This document shows, in pieces, positions 59,622 to 64,000 of a stretch of DNA of 64,000 nt. Position 1 is the stretch's first letter; each line of letters starts with the position of its first letter. Below the pieces are notes generated by a model, which ran no database searches, was not told the origin of the DNA, and worked only from the letters and a program-made list of their open reading frames with translations. Source of the stretch: JAHIJO01 sp964486075 (GTDB lineage: Bacteria > Verrucomicrobiota > Kiritimatiellia > JAAZAB01); the NCBI GenBank assembly GCA_964486075.1, contig CAZALU010000005.1, positions 1 through 64,000 on the forward strand, in the 5' to 3' direction. The translations under genes were made by a program, and so were the position numbers.

Positions 59622-60173
59622 TCAGTTGTTATGAGTCTGTTTGTTTATTTCATCGCGCAGGCGCGCGGCGTCTTCAAAGCGTTCTTCTTCCACGGCCTTG
59701 GCTAGTTGTTGCTTCAGGCTTTCCTCGGGCGACGGCTGCTTCCGGCTGCCGGCGGCGGATGGCGACCCGGTTTGCTCGCCCGTGATGATCACGCCGGCGG
59801 CGGACATGACCTCCTGCGCCACAAAAATAGGCGCCGCGCATCGCAGGGCCAGCGCCAAGGCGTCGCTGGGGCGGGAATCAATTTCGGATTCAATCTCGCC
59901 GGATTCTATGTACAGCTTGGCATAAAAGATGTTGTCGCGCAGCTCGCTGATTACCACCCGTGTGACGCGACACTTCAGAATGTCCAGTGCTGTTTTAAAA
60001 AGGTCGTGAGTCAGCGGCCGCGGCACCGCGACTCGGTCAAGCAAAACCGCGATCGCCTGGGCCTCCGGGGCGCCGATGAAAATTGGCAGGGTGCGCGGAT
60101 CCTGCGGACTTTTCAAGAATACCACGAAACCCATATTGGAAAAAGAAACCTGGACAATTTTAGCCGGAATCAT
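59622..60173 (-). CDS. Bifunctional nuclease-domain protein (DUF151/BFN) with C-terminal UVR motif
   Basis: A 183-residue protein. The BFN domain occupies ~1-130 (VSFSNMGFVVFLKSPQDPRTLPIFIGAPEAQAIAVLLD, then LRDNIFYAKLYIESGEIESEIDSRPSDALALALRCAAPIFV). After a Gly/Ser/Pro linker, a UVR/UvrB-C-type helix pair closes it (SLKQQLAKAVEEERFEDAARLRDEIN). Members have been reported to have DNase/RNase activity; the physiological role is unclear. ATG 60173 has GGAGGG seven bases upstream, inside the end of hflX, which it overlaps by 14 bases; this fixes the start and indicates coupling. Confidence 0.85.
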   Translation of the reverse strand: MIPAKIVQVSFSNMGFVVFLKSPQDPRTLPIFIGAPEAQAIAVLLDRVAVPRPLTHDLFKTALDILKCRVTRVVISELRDNIFYAKLYIESGEIESEIDSRPSDALALALRCAAPIFVAQEVMSAAGVIITGEQTGSPSAAGSRKQPSPEESLKQQLAKAVEEERFEDAARLRDEINKQTHNN

Positions 60174-61311
60174 ATACACCCTCCTGCGCCGAATGGCGTT
60201 TGCTTGCCGTGGATATTACCGCTGCGGGAATCATGCGGGCCATGCGCTCCTTCAGCGCGGTCAGGCCGTGGCGCTGGAGCGCGGAAACCGGCATGGCTGC
60301 CGGGTAATCCCGGGTCAGACCCGGCAGTTCGATCACGGCTCTGGCATGGTCAGCCTTATTCAATAGGAGCAGTTTGGGCACAGTGTCGGTGCCGATTTCC
60401 GCCAGAGTGGCATGCACTACGTCCAGTTGTTCTCTAACACAGGGATGGCTGGCGTCCGTCACGATCAGCAGCAGATCGGCATCCCGGATTTCATCCAAGG
60501 TGGAACGAAAAGATGCGACCAGTCCGTGCGGTAGGTGGCGGATAAAGCCAACCGTGTCGGCCAACATCACCTGGCGTTGGTCGGGAAGGTAGACGAGGCG
60601 GCTCTTGGTGTCCAGCGTCGCAAACAAACGGTCATCCACAAAGGCCTGGGCATCGGTCAGGGCGTTCAGGAGCGTGGACTTGCCGGCGTTTGTATAACCC
60701 ACGAGCGCGACCGCCGGCCAGGAGCGATGCTCCCGAGTCCGCCGCCGCCGTTTCTGGATTTCCCGGAGCTTCTGTTTCAGGATGGTGATACGGGCCAGGA
60801 TGGGCGCCTTGCGCAGTTGGAACGGGCTCTCACCCGGACCGCGCATGCCTATCCCTCCCTGGAACCGCTGTTGTTTGGCCGAGACCGGTATGCGCGATGC
60901 CAGGTATTGAAGCTGGGCCAGCTCGACCTGAATCTGGGATTCCGCGGTGCGGGCCCGCCGCGCAAAAATCTGCAGAATCAATTCAGTCCGGTCAATGACC
61001 TTGACCCCGAGGGCCAGGTCGAGGTTATTAACCTGAACCGGCGACAGGTCATTGTCGAAGATCACCAGGTTGGCCTTGGCCTCACGACAAGCCAGTTGGA
61101 TTTCCGCCAGCTTGCCCTCGCCGATGAAGAATGCGGAGTCCGGGCGTTCGCGACGTTGGGTGATGTTTCCCAGCACAGCCGCGCCGGCCGTATCCGCCAG
61201 GCGCTCTAATTCGGTTAGCGAGTCGGCAGCCTCCGTTTTACTACGGCGTCCGAATATTCCCTGGACCAGCAAGGAACGTTCGCCGGCCGCTTGGTAAGAA
61301 GATGGTTTCAT
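60160..61311 (-). CDS. hflX: Ribosome-associated GTPase HflX
   Basis: A 383-residue GTPase that splits or rescues stalled ribosomes, particularly under stress. The N-terminal HflX domain includes LVIFDNDLSPVQVNNLDLALGVKVIDRTELILQIFARRARTAE. The linker motif is GIGMRGPGESPFQLRK, which differs from the usual RGPGET-x-LE-x-D. GTPase motifs are VGYTNAGKST (G1, ~203-212), LFATLDT (G2), LADTVGFI (G3) and LNKAD (G4). ATG 61311 is fixed by a four-base ATGA overlap with the upstream Cys-rich gene. The C-terminus overlaps the next gene by 14 bases. Confidence 0.92.
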   Translation of the reverse strand: MKPSSYQAAGERSLLVQGIFGRRSKTEAADSLTELERLADTAGAAVLGNITQRRERPDSAFFIGEGKLAEIQLACREAKANLVIFDNDLSPVQVNNLDLALGVKVIDRTELILQIFARRARTAESQIQVELAQLQYLASRIPVSAKQQRFQGGIGMRGPGESPFQLRKAPILARITILKQKLREIQKRRRRTREHRSWPAVALVGYTNAGKSTLLNALTDAQAFVDDRLFATLDTKSRLVYLPDQRQVMLADTVGFIRHLPHGLVASFRSTLDEIRDADLLLIVTDASHPCVREQLDVVHATLAEIGTDTVPKLLLLNKADHARAVIELPGLTRDYPAAMPVSALQRHGLTALKERMARMIPAAVISTASKRHSAQEGVYDSG

Positions 61312-61577
61312 CGGAATCTTATGTGCTTGGTTTTTCTGAAACGGATCTGCGGCTCCGTTGCCGAAGAACGGAACGTCTCTTGCCTCAATTGTTTGCGGGT
61401 TTTCACGTGAGGCGCTGTCTGCCATTCCTGGAACTGAAGATAAAGTGCGGGATTATCAAATCCCGGACATTGTTTCCGACTCCACTGTCGGCGCGGATAG
61501 GCGTATTTCCAACAATGTCGGCCCAGGTTAAGCGGACAGGTGTAACAGTGATGTACTGGTTTTGGACCGATTTGCAT
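61308..61577 (-). CDS. Small Cys-rich protein coupled to hflX
   Basis: An 89-residue basic protein I do not recognise by name. Its four-Cys core is HHCYTCPLNLGRHCW...RRQWSRKQCP, spacing C-x2-C-x7-C-x15-C, with several aromatic and Arg residues, which suggests a zinc or iron-sulfur site. The tail is Lys/Arg-rich (TRKQLRQETFR). Evidence that it is real: its TGA overlaps the hflX ATG (ATGA), and a -10 box TATACT with a CTGTCA -35 lies so that ATG 61577 would be the leaderless start. An ATG at 61583 is the alternative. Function is unknown; a ribosome- or RNA-linked role is suggested only by the hflX coupling. Confidence 0.6.
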   Translation of the reverse strand: MQIGPKPVHHCYTCPLNLGRHCWKYAYPRRQWSRKQCPGFDNPALYLQFQEWQTAPHVKTRKQLRQETFRSSATEPQIRFRKTKHIRFR

Positions 61578-61583
61578 GGTCAT

Positions 61584-61612
61584 AGTATAGCACAGGCAGC
61601 GCGATATGACAG
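61584..61612 (-). promoter_or_regulatory. Sigma70-like promoter of the Cys-rich/hflX/nuclease operon, probable leaderless mRNA
   Basis: Minus strand: CTGTCA (complement of 61607-61612), 17-base spacer, TATACT (complement of 61584-61589), six bases, ATG 61577. No Shine-Dalgarno sequence. Confidence 0.5.
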
Positions 61613-61627
61613 CATCTTGTGCCAGCA

Positions 61628-61670
61628 ATTCGCATTATGGATTTGAGACCATCGCGACCTTGCGTCGCGA
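61628..61670. repeat. ATTCGCATTATGG tag plus hairpin (family B subgroup)
   Basis: Tag 61628-61640 followed by TCGCGAC/GTCGCGA (61652-61670). The hairpin core is the inverse order of the one at 45298-45316. Confidence 0.7.
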
Positions 61671-61738
61671 GTGAAGGCCACTTAGAAGCTGATTTTTTGC
61701 ATAAAATCGCTATTGGCGAATGCGCCATGCATAGCCGC

Positions 61739-61794
61739 TGTCAACGCCGGTCGAAAACTGGCTTTTGGCCGATTTAGAAATGGGTTGAAAATGT
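61739..61794 (-). repeat. Family C repeat, copy 2 (56 bases, inverted)
   Basis: Exact reverse complement of 9211-9266. The surrounding gap 61613-62005 contains only repeats and the M28 peptidase promoter. Confidence 0.85.
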
Positions 61795-61847
61795 AGGCTC
61801 CATAGCGCAATTTATGGGTGGTTAATTGTCAGACAATTTCAAGCAAT

Positions 61848-61930
61848 CTCTTCTCCGTGCTTCCGTGCCTGTGGTAAATTATATCCATTTTCACATCGGC
61901 CGCGTCAGGCAGTTTCAGAACAGCGTTCGC
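61848..61930 (-). repeat. 'CTCCGTGCTTCCGTGCC' phrase plus family D repeat copy 2
   Basis: 61848-61872 is a phrase related to 2127-2155. 61877-61930 is the imperfect inverted copy of 13912-13978. Confidence 0.6.
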
Positions 61931-61995
61931 ATAGCCGCCTCGCGTGCTCGCCATGATCCCGGGGAAAGCGCTTCTTAGCCGGCACATAAAATGCA

Positions 61996-62024
61996 TTGAC
62001 GCATCTTGCGAGACAGCCTAGATA
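61996..62024 (+). promoter_or_regulatory. Sigma70-like promoter for a probable leaderless mRNA (M28 peptidase)
   Basis: TTGACG (61996-62001), 17-base spacer, TAGATA (62019-62024), eight bases, ATG 62033. No Shine-Dalgarno sequence. Confidence 0.5.
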
Positions 62025-62032
62025 TTACAGCT

Positions 62033-62977
62033 ATGTTTACAAGAAAAATTTTGACATGCCTTCTGCTCGTCTCGACGGGGTGTCATCCGCCGCCATCTCC
62101 GGCGCCGGCTGCTCTGGAGCCGGGCCTGGTCAACGGCACCGCAGCCTTGACGGAAGCGTGCAGTCTGGCGAACGTCTACCCGCGCGACGCCGGTACGCCG
62201 GGCGCACGAGAGGCGGCCGAATACCTGCTGGCTAGATTGCAAACCATCGATATTCAATCGAGCATTGACCTTTTTGAAGATGCCTGCCCCGGGGGAACGG
62301 CGACATTCCGCAATGTTATAGGCATTATTCCCGGTCGGCAGGGCGCCACCGACTGGATCGTGCTGGGGTCGCATTACGATACCAAGGCGGGTATATCAGC
62401 TCCGTTTGAAGGCGCCAATGATTCGGCTTCCAGCTCGGGACTGCTCTTGGAATTGGCCCGGCTGATCCGGGCCGGCGCGCCGCTGCCGTTCAACACAATG
62501 GTGGCGTTTTTTGACGGCGAGGAATGCCAAAAACGTTATGGACCGCATGATGGAATACATGGCAGCCGACACCTGGCCCGAACGCTGCTGGCTGACGGGC
62601 GTGCGCCGCTGGTCCGCGCCGTCATTATCCTGGACATGGTGGGCGACAGGGACTTAAGCGTGACGCTGCCGAGAAACGGGACGCCGGCGCTCTTATCCGC
62701 CGCTTTCCGCGCCGCGGCAGCGGAAGGTGTGCGAGATAAATTTTCCCTGTATCCGTCCGATATGCTGGACGATCACCAGCCGTTTCTGGAATGCGGCATG
62801 CCGGCCGTCGATATTATCGATTTTGAGTACGGTTCCGCGCCGGGCAAGAATGATTACTGGCACACCCCGGCTGATACAACGGATAAGTTGAGCGCCGGGA
62901 GCCTGGCAACGGTGGGCCGGGTGACAGTGCGGATGCTGAACGATCTGGCGGCGGAATACGTAAAGATTCATAGGTAG
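62033..62977 (+). CDS. M28-family zinc aminopeptidase / glutaminyl cyclase-like lipoprotein
   Basis: A 314-residue exported metalloenzyme. The N-terminus FTRKILTCLLLVSTGC looks like a lipoprotein signal with Cys at 16, although the lipobox is not ideal. The zinc site residues are visible: His in LGSHYDTK, Asp in GANDSASSSG, Glu pair in FDGEEC, Asp in LDMVGD and the late His in YWHTPADTTDKL. The short length, and the absence of a protease-associated domain, resemble bacterial glutaminyl-peptide cyclotransferases as much as aminopeptidases. ATG 62033 is chosen as a leaderless start. The stop codon at 62975-62977 falls inside a palindromic repeat, so the C-terminus abuts it. Confidence 0.83.
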   Translation: MFTRKILTCLLLVSTGCHPPPSPAPAALEPGLVNGTAALTEACSLANVYPRDAGTPGAREAAEYLLARLQTIDIQSSIDLFEDACPGGTATFRNVIGIIPGRQGATDWIVLGSHYDTKAGISAPFEGANDSASSSGLLLELARLIRAGAPLPFNTMVAFFDGEECQKRYGPHDGIHGSRHLARTLLADGRAPLVRAVIILDMVGDRDLSVTLPRNGTPALLSAAFRAAAAEGVRDKFSLYPSDMLDDHQPFLECGMPAVDIIDFEYGSAPGKNDYWHTPADTTDKLSAGSLATVGRVTVRMLNDLAAEYVKIHR

Positions 62978-63070
62978 CGCAGGCTTTACGCCTGCGATGG
63001 TATTGTAACCAAGATTGCGACACGAGTAATATGGGTTGGCCCGGATCGCAGGCGTAAAGCCTGCGCTACC
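62973..63070. repeat. Double-hairpin element (family B) with perfect 26-base inverted ends
   Basis: 62973-62998 and 63045-63070 are perfect reverse complements, 46 bases apart. Each arm is itself a hairpin (CGCAGGC/GCCTGCG) with outer GGTAGC/GCTACC. It contains the stop codon of the M28 gene. Confidence 0.85.
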
Positions 63071-63138
63071 TGCCGGGCGCTGACCAGAGCAGGGAGCATT
63101 GAGTAATAAAAGGTCAGGCGCTATTTTCGCGTAACGGC

Positions 63139-63175
63139 AAAAAGGCGCCACGAAAGTGGTTTTCCGTGGCGCCTT
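63139..63175 (-). terminator. Rho-independent terminator of the FG-GAP gene
   Basis: Eleven-base arms AAGGCGCCACG (63142-63152) and CGTGGCGCCTT (63165-63175) with a T-run on the minus strand (complement of 63139-63143). Confidence 0.8.
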
Positions 63176-63203
63176 GTCACTATTTATGAGCACCGCTTAG
63201 CTG

Positions 63204-64000
63204 CTACGGCCGCAGCGGCAGGGTCGCACGATCGTAGTTCATGCTGGACAGGGCAACCGTCAATACCGCCGTGCTCATATCCACCACCGCCGGGTCGGCC
63301 TTACCGTCGCCATCGAAATCGCCTTCCACGGCCACCGAGTTCGCGCCGCCAATGCCGCTTAACCAGCGGATTAGGTAATGCTCGTCAGACAGGGTTACAT
63401 AAAACCGTCTTGTTACGGGGTCATACAGGGCCGGATCGGTTTTGCGGTCGCCGTCGAAATCGCCGCCGACTGGTGTACATCTCGAATCGCCGAACGCGAA
63501 ATAGTCATAAACCATGTAGCCCTTGGAAGACAGGGCAAAATACCAGGTGCCGTCGATAGCATTATAAATAGCCATGTCGGCATAGCCGTCGCCGTCGTAA
63601 TCGCCGTCTTCCTGGACCCAGTTCGCGTCGCCGAACCCGTGAATGGAAGCCGGGGTATAGTTAACGCCGGACAGCTTCACTAAAAAAGTGCCCGAGGAGG
63701 CCTGATTAACCGCTGGGTCAGCCTTACGGTCGCCGTCGAAGTCGCCCGGGATAATATGGTAACCTGCACCGCCCAGATCGGTCACGGGGGTTTCGGCATA
63801 ATTTTGAGACGACAATCGAACCTTCATCGTAGCGCTGGCGGCATTGTAGATCGCCGGATCAGCCTTACCGTCGCCATCGTAATCGCCGGCAATAGGCGCC
63901 CAACCGATGGCCCCGAAGTCCGTCAGCCGTGCCGGCGGCGCATAATTATTGGCAGAACACAGTACATACCAAACGCCCCGGGCCGCCATATAGATCGCCG
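63204..64000 (-). CDS. FG-GAP/VCBS-type repeat protein (5' end outside window)
   Basis: At least 265 residues; the frame is open to the window edge and continues a repeat (AIYMAARGVWY), so the ATG at 63989 is internal. It consists of ~65-residue units, each with a calcium-binding DGDGKADPAIY or DFDGDRKADPA loop followed by a Trp/Leu strand and LSSQNYAETPVTDLGGAGYHIIPG-like blades. At least four units are seen, as in integrin-like beta-propellers. Such proteins are secreted or on the surface. The C-terminus is a short strand with no sorting signal. A strong terminator follows. Confidence 0.85.
   Translation of the reverse strand, partial: AIYMAARGVWYVLCSANNYAPPARLTDFGAIGWAPIAGDYDGDGKADPAIYNAASATMKVRLSSQNYAETPVTDLGGAGYHIIPGDFDGDRKADPAVNQASSGTFLVKLSGVNYTPASIHGFGDANWVQEDGDYDGDGYADMAIYNAIDGTWYFALSSKGYMVYDYFAFGDSRCTPVGGDFDGDRKTDPALYDPVTRRFYVTLSDEHYLIRWLSGIGGANSVAVEGDFDGDGKADPAVVDMSTAVLTVALSSMNYDRATLPLRP

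Overview
The window looks like a chromosomal segment from an uncultured Gram-negative bacterium, most likely of the PVC / Kiritimatiellota-Lentisphaerota type. This placement is an inference. It rests on the mix of Gfo/Idh/MocA oxidoreductases, a sulfatase-fold hydrolase and a sulfotransferase, an outer-membrane marker (lpxB), a type II secretion operon ordered E-F-G-H-I-J-K-L-M-D, a short alanyl-tRNA synthetase, and intergenic spaces crowded with dispersed palindromic repeats. I saw no rRNA, tRNA, CRISPR array or prophage.

Layout. 0-18.8 kb is a carbohydrate-oriented region: paralogous Gfo/Idh/MocA oxidoreductases (one a deletion pseudogene), a xylose-isomerase-like TIM-barrel protein, a sulfotransferase, a sulfatase-fold enzyme, an AraC-type regulator, an alpha/beta-hydrolase and three large glycosidase-like proteins, with galE and recA between them. 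18.9-22.8 kb is a tight four-gene operon: two D-Ala-D-Ala-ligase-like ATP-grasp enzymes, a GNAT acetyltransferase and a lysine 2,3-aminomutase. 23.1-27.2 kb carries the short alaS, a secreted repeat protein, a DUF2752-like protein and a GYF/CD225-like protein. 27.6-36.3 kb is one giant gene for a cyclic beta-1,2-glucan synthase-like protein, followed by a MATE transporter. 38.1-45.3 kb is a degenerate zone: transposase fragments, a sensor kinase with its middle deleted, a truncated ABC permease joined to a broken beta-helix gene, and many palindromic elements around one large intact membrane-protein gene. 45.4-47.4 kb has lpxB and a family-2 glycosyltransferase. 47.5-59.1 kb is the type II secretion operon. 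59.1-61.6 kb has a GNAT gene and a convergent operon (Cys-rich small protein, hflX, bifunctional nuclease). The end holds an M28 peptidase lipoprotein and a partial FG-GAP repeat protein.

Three cross-cutting patterns stand out. (1) Six genes without a Shine-Dalgarno sequence have a sigma70-like promoter whose -10 box ends only 6-8 bases before the start codon, which predicts leaderless mRNAs. (2) The spacers hold several repeat families. One is a composite element with conserved ends. Another is a single- or double-hairpin element whose stem sequences change from copy to copy while pairing is kept, and which also occurs inside reading frames. (3) Several genes have lost their middle and shifted frame while keeping recognisable ends, which points to ongoing deletion or to assembly collapse.
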